Notes under the pieces: model-generated
Told to the model about the DNA's origin: nothing
Database searches by the model: none
The model's input: the letters and a program-made list of their open reading frames with translations, nothing else
Translations under genes and position numbers: made by a program
Part shown: one piece after another, positions 46,970-58,698 of the stretch
Position numbering within the stretch: position 1 is the stretch's first letter
How the letters are laid out: every line of letters starts with the position of its first letter
Assembly (NCBI GenBank): GCA_963682025.1
Contig: OY821519.1
Span: 72,492,525 to 72,556,524 of the forward strand
Direction: 5' to 3'
Source of the DNA: Cordilura impudica
Taxonomy: Eukaryota > Arthropoda > Insecta > Diptera > Scathophagidae
DNA length: 64,000 bases

Positions 46970-47344
46970 TCTATTATATTAATAGGCTAGGCGATTTCTT
47001 GTGACCGATGTCTTGTTCTACCGTTTTATCCCGATTCTGACCAATCATATATTATTTGAAAGGTATTTCTTTTTAGCCGTTTTGCAGATTTACAGATTTT
47101 TAAATTTTTTCTTTATTTTGAGTAAATTGAATTTAAAGTTACAACTAACACATACATAAAATTATACAATGCTATGTGTGTGTTTATTAAATTTGTTAAT
47201 GTGTTTGTAATCAAAATGAGTTTGTTTTTGTGTTGATTTGTGAATTGGCTATAATTGATTAGCATACCTTTAGGGTCTTTATTTAATGAAAAAATAAAAT
47301 TTCCTAGAATTTGCACCCGAATTTAGAGAGCTGGAATCTGCTAG
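46970..47344 (+). mobile_element. Helitron family A, copy 8
   Basis: Starts A|TCTATTATATTAATAGGC at 46970 and ends GGAATCTGCTAG|T at 47344; the 3' hairpin is degraded ('gcacccgaatttagagagc'). Inserted between A and T as expected for Helitrons. Confidence 0.85.
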
Positions 47345-47439
47345 TAATCATTAATGTATGATATTTTATTTATTAAATATAAACATAAATATGATTTCTG
47401 TTCATAAAACGTATTTTGCAGTATTTTTTGTCAATTAGT

Positions 47440-47670
47440 TCAGAAAACAAAAATATGGCTTAGATTTTTCTCAAATTTGGTTTGTATATGTTTTTGAGAA
47501 TAATAAATTACTTTACTAAATAGCGTTATGATCGGTCCATTTTTTGACTTAGTCCTCTTATATATCACATCCGATATCAACTTTTTCATATCTGCAGACC
47601 ACAAATTTCAAACAATGCCACTCAAGTTTTGCTTATGCCTCGAAATTAATGATAAATTGTCGGTCTAAAA
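47440..47670 (-). mobile_element. Family B fragment
   Basis: 'caaatttggtttgtatatg', 'gatcggtccattttttgac', 'tcacatccgatatcaactttttcatatctgcag' match the 5' half of family B in reverse orientation; both ends are missing. Confidence 0.65.
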
Positions 47671-48529
47671 AGTATGCTCTTTTGAAATTTGAGAAAATAT
47701 GGATTGCAAATCGTTTCGTATTTTGATTAAACATTGTTTTTGATGAGAAAAGTTCCACCCAAGCCAAAGAATGGATTGATAGATATTATGGATTGATAGA
47801 AAGAGATTTTTCACGAATAAGGAAGTCTTTTGGGTAACATTAAAGTCGTTGAAAAACACTCATAACACGTCTTAGAGATTATTTTACATAAATAACTAAA
47901 AATTATATTTAAGTTTAAAAAAAATAGTTTTTCTTGTTAGGCCAGGGAGTTTCCTACCCATATAATATTTATATCCACAATTTTATTAATTTTTGAAACC
48001 AAGTTCCCTTATTTATTGCTTCTATTCCTTTGGTTTATATTGTTTATATTCTTAATCATTTTGTGCATAAAATATTGCCACAACTGTATGAAAAATAGAA
48101 CTGCGCCGAATCCTTACAAAATGGACTTTCTTCTATTTTTTCATTCTAGTACAGTGGAGTCGTGAAAGTCTGTGAAGGGCAGGACCAACAAAAACATAGT
48201 CAATTTTAAAAATAACATTAAACAGAAAAATATTTTGAGAGTTAATCGAGTATAGACTGTACTTTCCGAATGTAAACACAATATAGTATGCAGCGAAATT
48301 GCAAAAAAAAACAATGCATTTCACTAACGAAAAGCACGAGGCAAATATAATACCAAAACATAAACAACAAAAAGAACCCTCAAAGCCAGGATGAGTCGAA
48401 TAATAAAAAAAAACAACAACATAACATAGAGAATATGTCTAATAAACAAATTGTAACAAAAAAATACATCAAACATTCAAATAAAATTAATTACTTTAAA
48501 GTAAATCAAATTGGAAAACTATTATCAAA
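47671..48529. other. Intergenic region and 5' flank of the FAM69-like gene
   Basis: Unrecognised AT-rich DNA. The last ~100 bases before the ATG at 48530 are A-rich and probably include the 5' UTR. No TATA box was chosen. Confidence 0.35.
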
Positions 48530-51500
48530 ATGTTAAACGCTTTTAAAAGAAAATTTCGTACATTATTACAACGTTTATTACTGTTGGCCATATTGGCAGC
48601 CATTTTTATGTTGGTCATTTCCTACATGAATTTGGAGTTTTGCTATAAAATTATGTCACAAAATAGCTTAACTTATATGGTAAGTTTTTCGAATGGGTTT
48701 CTTCTTCTGTGAGCCATTAAATTTGTTCTAATTGCCTTTTAGTGTAAAAAATATAAAAACAATGAATATAGTGGTGCTCTGTGCGAGGAGCTGTGTGTTA
48801 ATGAACAGGCCTTCAAGTCATTCAAGTGTCCACAAACCGATATGAGCACAATTATGTTTACAGCTGAGAAAAATGGTGATGTTTATGCTATTAAGGTGAT
48901 ATTTGAGAAAACTTTCGTACTTTTAAATCAGTCTTTTCATTGTTTGATAACATTTCTAGTTGGCACGACACATCAGGGATGATTTGAGCTGGATTAATAG
49001 CCATGGTGACCAAGTTTTTCCCAAAATAGAAAACTTCCATCATATCGTTAAAATGCATATAACGTTAACATACAATGTAACATTGGATGATAATATGGTA
49101 AGTAAGACTGTGATGCGCAGCCCACAATAAGACAAACGTAGGAAATTCAAAGTAAAAAAGCAGCATTGCAAACCATAATTGCTAAAGTACGTTGCAATTA
49201 TTCTGTCAAATAACGGTGTTCCTTATATACGATGTTGAAAAAAAAAAATCATGTTAGTCCGATCAAAGGGGAGATGTGTAAACATCTAGTAATTAAAGTT
49301 TTTTTATGGCACTTTTTTTAAATCAAACAGAAAGCGTCATCTATGTATCACTTATAGCAGTCAACTGCAAGGGCTCTGCTAATATAAAATTAATTATCAT
49401 TTATTGTTTCAACCGGTTAATTTTTAATTTTTCGTTTTTTATATTATTTAATTTTATTTTTCATTTTTCATTTTTTAATTTTTATTTTTATTTCTCATTT
49501 TTTATTTTTCATTTTTTTATTTTTCATTTTTTATTTTTATACCCTATACCACTATGTGGTTTGGGTATAATGACTTTGTGCTGCTGTTTGTACCTGCCAA
49601 AAATATTTGATCTATACCCATCTTTTATTATACCGATCGAATCAGAATCACTTTCTGATTCGATTTAACGATGTCCGTCCGTCCGTCCGTCCGTCCGTCT
49701 GTGTGTCCATATAAAGCTTGTAATCAAACTGCAGGTCGCAAATACTAATAAATTTGGTATTTAAGCTTTTATCGACCATGGGATGAACGCTATTGAAATT
49801 GGTGAGAATCTGTCCTTGTTCAGACCTAGCCCCCATACAAATGACCCCTATGAAATCAACATATATTGCCATAAGATCCAAATTATCATATAAATCTTAG
49901 TCAAATTGGGTTTGTATGTATATATTACATCCATTAATCAGTAGTCCAAAAATGATCCCTATGGGACAACTCTTAGTCATAGGCCCCATAAAGAGCTGCT
50001 TCCCGATCTTCACTTAAATCTATCAAAAAACAAAAATATTGCACGGATTCCTTTCAAATTTTGTTTGTATATATTTTTGCAAAATACAAGAGACTCTACC
50101 AAACATGGTCAGGGTCGGTCCATTTTTGGGCCTGGTCCCCATATAGATATAGCATCCGATATGAACTTTTTCATATCTGCAGCCAAAAAAATTTATAAAA
50201 ATCCCACACAAATTTGGTTTATGCTTATGTTTATGTCCAGTTAGTTGGGCCTATGAGATAGGGTCTCTAAACGCATGGTATGGGGTATCATATAGTCGGT
50301 CTAGACCGACTATAATTTTCTTACTTGTTTATTTTTAATTTCTTATTTTTAATTTTTTATTTTTTATATTTTATTTTTAATTTCTTGTTTTTTATTTTTC
50401 ATTATTTTTTTTTTTCATTTTTTATTTTTCATTTTTTATTTTTTATTTTTTATTCTTCATTTTTTTCATTTTTTATTTTTCATTTTTCATTTTGTATTTT
50501 TCATTTTTTATTTTGTGTTTTTCATTTTTAATTTTTTATTTTTCATTTTTCATTTTTTTAATTTTTTATTTTTCATTTTTCATTTCTTATTTTTCCTTTT
50601 TCATTTTTAATTTTTATTTCTTATTTTTCATTTTTTATTTTTCATTTTGCATTTTCAAACAGGTATTTTTTCACCAATACAATCATAAGTCACACCGATT
50701 TTTTCTTACGCTCGCATGTTACGCTGATTTTTTCCTACGCTTACATGTTACGCTGTTTTTGTGATTGTATTGTGAAATAGAAATTTACCCCCCTGCGCGT
50801 ATAGATGTTTACACATAAAAAAAAGTATATCGTTGTTGAACAGGGCACTTTCACTTTATTACATCAAATTTTAGTGCAGCAAGAGGGGATTTAGATGGTG
50901 CGTTTCGTGTTTGTTGGCGAACGAGGTAGAGAATCAAGCGGGGTAGAAAAAAGGTCCATTTTCTGTTTTTGATGATTTTTTTTCACATTTCTATACTCTT
51001 TCGTTTTCTTGACAAGTTGTTTTATTCTAGTCTCAACAAAGTGACAAGTGATTTTATAAACCGCCATTGAAAAAAATACGTTTAAGTTGATTTTATTAAG
51101 CGTCACTTAAATGTAAAAAAAAAGAATAAAATGGAGACAAAAGAAATCTCCAAGAATGAACAAATGAAAAAGTTTTAAAAAATAAACGTCAAAAAAAATT
51201 CAAGAGTAGTTGCAACTTAAAAGGCGCAATATAAATGGACGGGGCTTTACGCAGCATTTTCAAAAGAGAATTGAAAAAGAGCCAGGCTAAAATTCCTTCT
51301 AATTTTTGAAAAATCCGTAAAGAAACTAAAGTTTTTATCTTTCTTTCATCATGGGTATATTTGAAATTTGAAAAAAAGCAAAAGACTCGTCCTCTTCTTT
51401 TGCATCCCTTCAATGCACCTCTTTCTCCGATCGTCCAATATCATTCCTTGGATTTTATAGACGATCTCTGGCGTGACGAGCTCTTTTGGCCTTACCTGTG

Positions 51501-54500
51501 CTGGCACGACCCCAACGAAATTCAGTAAAGCACTTATTAACCATTGAAGTTGTTGATGCAGAGATGCCATAGAACTTACAAAGCCATTCCTTGGTTTCAG
51601 CTTGCTCAAAATTTTCAAGTAATGTACTTTTTTAGGAAAAGGCACTTTTCAAGAAAAAATATTTTTTAAAAAAGTACTCTTTTAAACAAAGTACTATGGA
51701 CAAAGTTTCAGATCTATCGGATTAGGGGAAGTGGGGTTTTAATCTCTCCGTGGCTGTACGTGACTATGCGTGAATGTGCGTGACTATGTCAAAATTGATC
51801 TTTCTTTACAGCAAGTATATCGACCAAGTTTCAGATCGATCAGATGAGGGGAAATGACATTTAGATCACTCCGTGACTGTGTGTGACAATGCGTTACTGA
51901 GCGTGACTAAGTCATAGTTAATCTTTTTTCACAGCAAGTGTACGTACCAAGTTTCAGATCGATCGGATCGGGGGAAATGACATTTAGATCACTCCGTGAC
52001 TGTGCCTGACCACGCGTGACAGTGCGTGTCTACCCCAAAATTAATCTGTAGTCACAACAAGACTATAAGCCAAGTTTCAGATCAATTGGATAAGGAGTAA
52101 TGGGGTTGCCCCACGACAGACAGAGAGATTGAGTTAAAAGAAAAAGTTTGAAAATAAACAAAAACTCAATAAAATTAAATCTCTGATTTGTTTTTTTTTT
52201 TTCAATAATTCTCTTTTTACTTTCCGCTATTTCGATTAGCCTCGCTAATCATCTTCCGGAATTTGAAAAAAAAACAATTTCGGAACAATATTATTTATAT
52301 AATAACTGATAATTATAATTTTAAAAAATAAATACATACACTTTATTTTATATATCACGGGTATAATTTGGAGTTGAAAAAGTCTGTTTTTGTCGGCTAT
52401 TTTCTCTCAACTGATCGTCGGTATTTTTCTACTGTATGTCGGTAAATTTGTGCACATTTGTCTGTATCTGTTTTGTAATTTTATCTCTTAAATGTCAGCT
52501 ATGACTGGGGAAGCTGGTGATCCCATAGTCATTCCTTTCTTTTCTTCAAATAACTTAAATCCATATCGAAAATATCTCGTTCCTTGATACAAAAAGTGAC
52601 GATGTCCATAAATAGTTGTTTTTGTATTTCAGTGTATTTTTTAAGAGGAGCTTTCTTAAGAAAATGTACTTTTTAAGAAAATTTACTTTTCAATTTAATC
52701 TTTCAGAATTTTTTGAAGAAATACATATTTATCGTTTCTCATTATATGTCTTATATACGAGATTTTTCTATTTTTGACAGTGTTAATTTGTTCTCGGACC
52801 AGATTCATTCTCTTCAGTACTTCACAATTTGGAAAGCGTTCCGTCCAAGGTTTTTTCAATATACATACGTCTGTATAACATTTTAAAAGCTTTTAATCAT
52901 TTCTCATCCGTTGATTATTAATTATCCATACTTCAATATCTTGCTGTATTTAAAAATGCATCTCTCGCCATCTCTATGCGACATCTTATTTTTTTGATGC
53001 CTCCCATTGATCATTCATCGAGGCTCCAAGATATTTAAAGTTCTTCAGTCGTCCGCTGTCCGTGTTTCTTATTTTCAGTGTCGTGCTGACGTATAAATTC
53101 TTCTTGTTTATAACCATGTATTTTGTCTTTTTATATCCTATACCACTATGTAGTCAGGGTGTAATGACTTTGTGCTGATGTTTGTAACTACCAAATATAT
53201 TTGACCTAGACCCATCTTTTATTATATCGATCAAATCAGAATCACTGTCTGATTCGATTCCGCCAATATACATTTTGATGAAATTTACTAGAATGAACGC
53301 TATTGAAATTGGTGAAAATCGGTGCATGTTCAGACCTAGCCCCCATAATATAGATCTCGGTCCAATTGGGTTGGTGAATGTTTAGTATACTTGTATCTAT
53401 TAATCAGTAGTCCAAAAATAAACCCTACAGGACAATTCCTAGTCATAGCCCTCGTCAGCATATCGTATGTTATTGATTAATAGTCCGTTTACTTTTACTC
53501 CTATTCTTTCTTCTTCAATTAATTCTCGGAATATTCTCTCTGAATATGCGTTGAAAAGCAAGGGTGGTAGTATACACGCCTGCCTTAATCCTTTTGAAAT
53601 GCCAATTTCTTCAGTGAATACGTTTCCCCAGGCTTGTCATGTGGAACAGTACCGAAGGCTTTCTCATAGTCAATAAAACAGAGGAAGATATCTATTTTGA
53701 CATTCCAACAGTTTCGAATTAAATAAGTACCTGATTACCAAGTAGTGCTTCTCGAGTACACATTCCTTCCTTGAAGCCAAATTGTGATTCTCCCATAGCT
53801 ACTTCGCATTCTTTTGTGTATTATTTTGAAAATTATTTTTAGCGCATGGCTCATTAGGCTTAGCAGTCTATATTCATTGCACTTCTTTGGATTATTCTTC
53901 TTCGATATGATAAAAAAATGTTGATTTAAACACTCGTGTGGGCATAGGCTTCTTCCGAAAATGTAGTGAAAAATGTCACAAGTAGAAGAGTATTATCACC
54001 ATCTATGAACTTCAAATCTTTGGAGGCGATTTCATCTGGACCTGCTCTCTTTTTGTCCTTTAGCGAGTTTATTGTATATTCCACATCACATGTAGTGATT
54101 GGTGTTCCAGTCATAACTCGACCTTTCGTCATCACTAAATTATTTTGCAATATAATCTCTCCAAATGCGTTTTTTTTCCGTCATCGAATACAGTCGTCCT
54201 TAATTTGTTTTGTGTAGATTGCAATCATCGTGTATGTTTTGCAGTATTTCGATCTCCTGTCATTGACGTATAAGTGGTTCATTCTTAGTTGCAGTTCGGA
54301 TCTGTTTGTTCAGTAATTTAGTAATTTAGATGTTTGAGTTTGCTGTTATCGAATTTAATTTGCTATACATTCTTCTTTTCCCGTTTTTATGCAGCTTCCT
54401 AGTATGTCCGTCATAGTCGTGTTTATATTTTTTACATTATTCCACAAATTTTCCATCTCCGCGTCCCTTAACTTATTCTTTTCTGATGTATCGCTAAGTT

Positions 54501-55582
54501 TTCCAATGTCAATTCTCGGTTGTCCTTTTCGTTTTCGGAAAATAGCGAATTTGATGCGGACATTTGATACCAGGAGATTGTGATCAGATGGTACGTCTGC
54601 TCCCGGTTGGTTTGAAAAAAAATTTATACAGAATTTTGTGTTGAAGCAATCGATAACCTAAAATTACAAACTTAATTTATATATGTAATTATGTAATCTA
54701 CAGGTTCGTGCTCTGGTAAATCAAGAAATCGATAAAAATAATCCACAACAAATGGTCAACTTTTGGAGGCTCTTCAAGGACAACAATTATATGATGAGTA
54801 AATTATATGACGAAGACAATCTATTTCCCACAGTATTGGGCTCATGTGGCCCATATTATGCCACAGAAAATTTGAATATTTTAAATACTGAACAAACTTT
54901 ACTGCAATACATGTAAGTAATATGAGGATAATTTTCTTTTTTTAAAACTAACAATTGAAAATCGGTATATAGATCATTTGACTGGCAGAAACGTCTCAAA
55001 TTTGCTTTAAGTCTTATGGAATTTGTATTTAAAATGGATGAAATGAAACCGGAGCCGTTGAGAATGTGTAAAATGAAAATAAGTAATTTTGGAGTAACAG
55101 GCGACAAAAGGTACAAATTTCATAAATTCACTAAGGCGTGTTTACACTATGGAGAATTTAATTTAACTATTCTCTGTTTTAGAATAAAATATGAAAATGC
55201 TGAACATGTTTTCGTGGAAACCCAAATCGATAAACGCTTATCGAATGGTTCGCCTTGCGAAGATGATTCCGACTGTAATCTACACTTTTGTATGGGCAAA
55301 TGTGATAAAGAGAAATCATTATGTTTGAGTGTACAACAAAATAATAATTTACAAATATTTTGCGATACAATTTTAAAAGGCGGCGGTCTTTATCCTGGAC
55401 TATTGGCCTCGGCTAAAACGCCCAAAAATCTAATGAAATTAGTTAAAACCTGTATAGATCCATCTAAACAAAGCAAAAATCATATTCTGGGAAGGCAGTA
55501 TGCTCCCAATACAGAGTTGGCATTACGTTTATATAATGAAATGAAGCGTTTACATAAAGCCACAAATAAAAATGGCGACTAA
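48530..55582 (+). CDS. FAM69/DIPK1-like divergent protein kinase, six exons, 395 aa
   Basis: Exons: 48530-48679, 48743-48895, 48960-49097, 54704-54912, 54973-55110, 55183-55582; 1188 bases in one frame. All introns are GT-AG; the last (72 bp, GTACAAA...CTGTTTTAG) is divisible by three and open, so it could be misread as coding. A signal anchor near residues 12-31 (RLLLLAILAAIFMLVIS) implies a type II ER/Golgi membrane protein with a lumenal domain. It is Cys-rich (GALCEELCVNEQ; SPCEDDSDCNLHFCMGKCDK), as in FAM69/DIPK1. VYAIK resembles the kinase beta-3 Lys motif. KISNFGVTGDKR then IKYENAEHVFVE resembles the catalytic and DFG region. Length fits the family (~400-430 aa). Expression is not deducible. 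The family call is by eye; sure of the gene, fairly sure of the family. Confidence 0.85.
49430..49535. repeat. T-rich (ATTTTTC)-type array, left part
   Basis: Words such as 'tttttcattttttattttt' in tandem; interrupted by the family-B element and resumed at 50331. Confidence 0.8.
49536..50330 (-). mobile_element. Family B element, complete, inside element D array
   Basis: Bounded by 'ttatttttataccctatacc' on the left and 'ttttcttacttgttt|attttt' on the right. The palindrome AGTCGGTCTAGACCGACT is intact at ~50294-50311. Five CCGT units. The array sequence on both sides shows that the family-B copy inserted into it. Confidence 0.88.
50331..50655. repeat. T-rich (ATTTTTC)-type array, right part
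   Basis: Tandem 'catttttcattttttattttt' words with occasional G (cattttgtattttt). Same composition class as the arrays at 17.9 kb and, complementary, at 0.62 and 58.0 kb. Confidence 0.85.
50816..51389. other. Intronic DNA, nothing firmly recognised
   Basis: Within intron 3. The part next to 51390 may still belong to the mariner remnant but shows no clear motif. Confidence 0.3.
51390..51640 (-). pseudogene. mariner-type transposase N-terminal fragment
   Basis: On minus one frame reads RPKELVTPEIVYKIQGMILD followed by DRRKR, the linker region of mariner transposases. The preceding part fits better in another frame (CFTEFRWGRAS), so a frameshift is present. The catalytic half is missing or unrecognisable. 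Confidence 0.65.
51620..51700. repeat. Short GGTAC/GGCAC satellite-like patch
   Basis: 'gtacttttttaggaaaaggcac', 'aaaaaagtactctttta' resemble a few units of the GGTAC array. A second small patch is at ~52636-52690. Confidence 0.5.
51703..52140. repeat. 123-bp tandem repeat, ~3.5 copies
   Basis: 'aagtttcagatc' starts at 51703, 51826, 51949 and 52072, each 123 bp apart. Each unit holds an inner GTGACTRTGCGTGACT micro-repeat and 'gaaatgacatttagatcactccgtgac'. It ends at 'cacgacagacagagag'. A reverse-oriented relative lies at 59.26-59.41 kb. Confidence 0.92.
52141..52690. other. Intronic DNA, nothing recognised
   Basis: AT-rich; no supported feature apart from the small GTAC patch near 52.66 kb. 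Confidence 0.3.
52700..54640 (-). pseudogene. Decayed non-LTR retrotransposon (endonuclease/reverse transcriptase)
   Basis: Minus-strand pieces in order: endonuclease end GADVPSDHNLLVSNVRIKF (~54.59 kb); spacer RKRKGQPRIDIGKLSDTSEK; polymerase start CDVEYTINSLKDKKRAGPDE (~54.07 kb); NEYRLLSLMSHALKIIFKII; CFIDYEKAFGTVPH (~53.68 kb); a family-B insertion; then KTKYMVINKKNL, NFKYLGASMNDQWE and a C-terminal WTERFPNCEVLKRMNLVREQ (~52.8 kb). These are hallmarks of insect endonuclease-reverse transcriptase LINEs. Many stops and frameshifts; no YADD site was read, because the insertion and damage fall there. It is the opposite strand to the host gene. Confidence 0.8.
53131..53465 (-). mobile_element. 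Truncated family B element inside the LINE
   Basis: Starts 'tatatcctataccactatg' and runs in reverse family-B order with internal deletions ('gattcgattccgccaatat', 'gttcagacctagcccccat') to 'agtcatagccctcg'. LINE sequence resumes on both sides, so it inserted after the LINE. Confidence 0.75.
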
Positions 55583-55850
55583 TTTGGTAATAATGAAGAA
55601 ATAGAATGGAAAAAGGCCAAGAAAATTATATAAATATATGAAAAATATCATTCTAGCAATAATATGAATTCCTCAAGAGGGTCTTAAAGTCCCGTTCAGC
55701 ATAAAAACTACTTTATCAGAAATACTTTAATGAATCAAACCCTCCTTAATTAAGTGTAGTGTGTAGTGAAACAGAAAGTCTTAATTTAACGCTCAAACAT
55801 TTTTTAAACTTCTAACTTAATATAAATATAACGAAACAATAATAAACTTT
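55583..55850 (+). other. 3' UTR of the FAM69-like gene
   Basis: Follows the TAA stop; the AATAAA hexamer at 55841-55846 is the best candidate poly(A) signal. Confidence 0.5.
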
Positions 55851-56330
55851 AATCAAATTAATCGTTAAAGAGTTGGTTCATTTAATTTTATTAAATTTAC
55901 AGAATAGATTAAATTTGAATTATAAATAATCCATTACCGAATTAAAACAAAAAGGTCTTACATGTAAAATGTACCGAATATGGTAACCGAATTCAGCACC
56001 TCAAATATGCTTGACCTAGAACTTTTTTATTCTGATTGATTCAATATGGCTTTTTAAATCGATTTAATGATATTAAATAGGATCAAACCTAGCCTCTATA
56101 CAAATAATTCTTCTCACTTGGTTTTTAGTTACTCTAATACCCATATAATCGAATAATATAATAAATCTTAGTATATAGCAGAGATCTGCAATGAGTTCTG
56201 AAAATGTGAGTAGAATTGAATCATGATTCACAATTTCTTTTACTTATACGCAGAGTTCAGAAAAAACACACACTGAATAAAAAACTCGTACATATATGTA
56301 AACAAACATAACTTAGACCATGTTTGTTTT
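55851..56330. other. Intergenic DNA, possible very diverged family B text
   Basis: Phrases near 55,975-56,110 ('cttgacctagaacttttttattctgattgattc', 'cctagcctctatacaaataattc') look like an old family-B relic. No gene. Confidence 0.35.
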
Positions 56331-56790
56331 TAAATTTTCTTCGGTGCCCAACACAACCATGACTGTGTTCGTTTTAATATTTCGTTATTTACACGAACAT
56401 TTTTCTATCACGTACTTTTTGTTTCAATCACACATAAAGCACACATTTTTGAGTGTTGCTTTATTTGAAGTTCATGTTCATGTTTAAACACGACTTAAAA
56501 TATAACTGAACTCGAACCTGTTTATTGTACATGTTCTGTTTTTTATTACTACACGAGCCACAACACGACTTAAAATATAACTGAACTCGAACCTGTTTAT
56601 TGTACATGTTCTGTTTTTTTTTTCAGTACACGTACCAGAACATGAACTTCAAATAAAGCAACACTCAGAAATGTGTGCTTTATGTGTGATTAAAACAAAA
56701 AGTATGTGATACAAAAATGTTCGTGTAAATAACGAAATATTAAAACGAACACAGTCATGGTTGTGTTGGGCACCGTAGAAAATTTAGAAA
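56331..56790. mobile_element. Foldback element with duplicated loop
   Basis: Left arm ~56331-56480 ('ttttcttcggtgcccaacac', 'gaacacagtcatgg' complement, 'gcacacattt.tgagtgttgc') pairs with the right arm ~56636-56788. In the loop, 'acacgacttaaaatataact' through 'gtacatgttctgtttttt' occurs twice in direct orientation (~56489 and ~56561). No coding capacity. Confidence 0.85.
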
Positions 56791-57409
56791 CGCACATAAT
56801 TGATATGAAAATAAAGATATGTGTTGGCTGCTTTTGAACAGAATATTGTGTGTTTCATGTGTGTATTTTCTGAACTTTGCTTATACGCATTCATACTTAT
56901 TGAAATGTTGTCGAACCTCATATCGACTCTAAAGTTTGAGGTACTCATGATACTCACACTTAACAATATTTATGATGTTATTGATTTATTATTTCACAAT
57001 ATGTTTAGACGAAGCAAAATAAGTATGATTCGATTACGAACATAAAAATACTCATTGTAAGATTGGGCGTTTGTTCCGTTGCGTTACTATGGTAAATATA
57101 TATAATGTAATATATGTACATGGACGAGTTGAATGAGTTGAATCAATTGTAAGTATTTCCCTAAAATTATAAATGAAACTGATTTGATTTACGAATCAAA
57201 CAAAATTGCGGTGGTATGAGTATGATGTCCACGTTGGATTCATATTTAATACTACTTAAACCTACAAATCAACGTTATTGTGAGTATGTGTACATAAGAG
57301 TAGTTGAATTTCAATGATCTCTCATTTATTCTTAAAATTTCATGGGTGACTACGAGCAACGAAAAATCTATTCATTGCTGATCTCTGGAATATATCGATA
57401 ATATTTTAA
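56791..57409. other. No recognised feature
   Basis: AT-rich intergenic DNA; short frames lack family motifs. Confidence 0.3.
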
Positions 57410-57945
57410 TCATACCCTACACCAATATGTGGTCAGCGTATAATGAATTTATGATTGTAATCAAACTACGTAAGCTTCATAAGCCATAGGACGAATGGTC
57501 TTGAAATTTTTGAAAATCGATGCATGGTCAGCTCCCATACAAATGACCTCTATCAGATCAGTTGCCATAAGGTCCAAATTTGGTTTGCGTTTGTTTATTA
57601 CACCCATTAATCAGTAATCGAAAAATAGCTCCTGTAAGACAATTCTTTGACATAGCCGCCATATAAATCCGCTTCCAGATCTTCACTTAAATATATCAAA
57701 AAACAAAAATATTGCACAGATTTTTTCTCAAATTTGGTTTGTATATGTTTTCACAAAATATAAGTGAGTTCAACAACTATTATCAGGACGTTTTTCGACT
57801 TAGCCCCCATATAAATATAGCATCCGATATGAACTATTTCATATCTGCAGAAAAAAAATTAATACCGCTGCCATATCCAATTAGTTGGACTTAAGACCCT
57901 TTCTCTAAACGCATGGTATATGGTATCGTATAATATTCTTGTTTC
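57410..57945 (-). mobile_element. Diverged family B element
   Basis: Reverse family-B text from 'ataccctacaccaatatgtgg' to 'acgcatggtatatggtatcgtata'. It lacks the GTCY run and the palindrome. Confidence 0.68.
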
Positions 57946-58014
57946 TATTTTTTCCCCCAAAGATTCTCTACGATAGTTCGGATAGCGAAATCATTTAAAT
58001 ATATTTAAGTATGT

Positions 58015-58470
58015 GTTAGAAACCAAAAAATGAAAAATAAAAATTAAAAAGAAAAAATTAAAAATGAAAAATAAAAAACTAAAAATCAATAAAAAATTAA
58101 AAATGAAAAATGAACAACAAAAAATTAAAAATTAAAAATAAAAAATGAAATTAAAATATGAAAAATAAAATATGCAAAAATAAAATATGAAAAATGAAAA
58201 ATAAAAAATTAAAATGAAAAATAAAAATAAAAAACGAAAAACGAAATGTGAAAAATTAATAACAAAAAATTAAGAACGAAAAATTAAAAATTAACCAGTT
58301 GAAATAATAAATAATAATAAATATTTTTATATTAGCAGAGCCCCTGCAGCTGGTTGTTATAAATGATACATAGATACGTTTTCTGTTTGATTTTAAAAAA
58401 GTGACATAAAAAAATCTTTAATTACTAGATGTTTACTCATCTCCCCTGTGAACGGACTCACATGCTTTTT
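58015..58470 (-). mobile_element. Element D fragment with A-rich array
   Basis: The array 'gaaaaataaaaattaaaaa' (58020-58290) is followed by 'ttaaccagttgaaataataaa', 'tgatacatagatacgttttctg' and 'gatgtttactcatctcccc...ggactcacatg', the reverse complement of the left end of element D at 49.23 kb. The other end is missing. Confidence 0.65.
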
Positions 58471-58698
58471 TTTTTCTTCAAATCATTAATGGTTCACAAA
58501 TTAGTTCGGTTTTGTAGTTAAGTCCTTACATTCGAAAAATAATTTTTTCTAAACTCCCAAAAATAACTTAAATTTTCACTCTCAGTGTCAAGATCTTAAA
58601 AATTCGAATACATTATTTATCTTCCAAAGAAAAAGATTTTATATTTAATATTACATTTTAATTTTTTTACAGATTTATTCAATGTTTTCGATTTAATA

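Larger units (their letters stand above)
49228..50815 (+). mobile_element. Element D, long form containing T-rich array and a family B copy
   Basis: Left end 'gttagtccgatcaaaggggagatgtgtaaacatct', right end 'cccctgcgcgtatagatgtttacacat', as in the short copy at 38.0 kb. Between them are T-rich arrays (49430-49535 and 50331-50655) and a complete family-B element (49536-50330). The short frames FIFHFSFF are artefacts of the array. Confidence 0.78.
49098..54703 (+). other. Large repeat-filled intron 3 of the FAM69-like gene
   Basis: Donor GTAAGT at 49098 and acceptor 'atgtaatctacag' at 54703. Of ~5.6 kb, most is element D with a family-B insertion, a mariner remnant, a 123-bp minisatellite and a decayed LINE. 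The gene's other introns are 60-75 bp. Confidence 0.85.
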
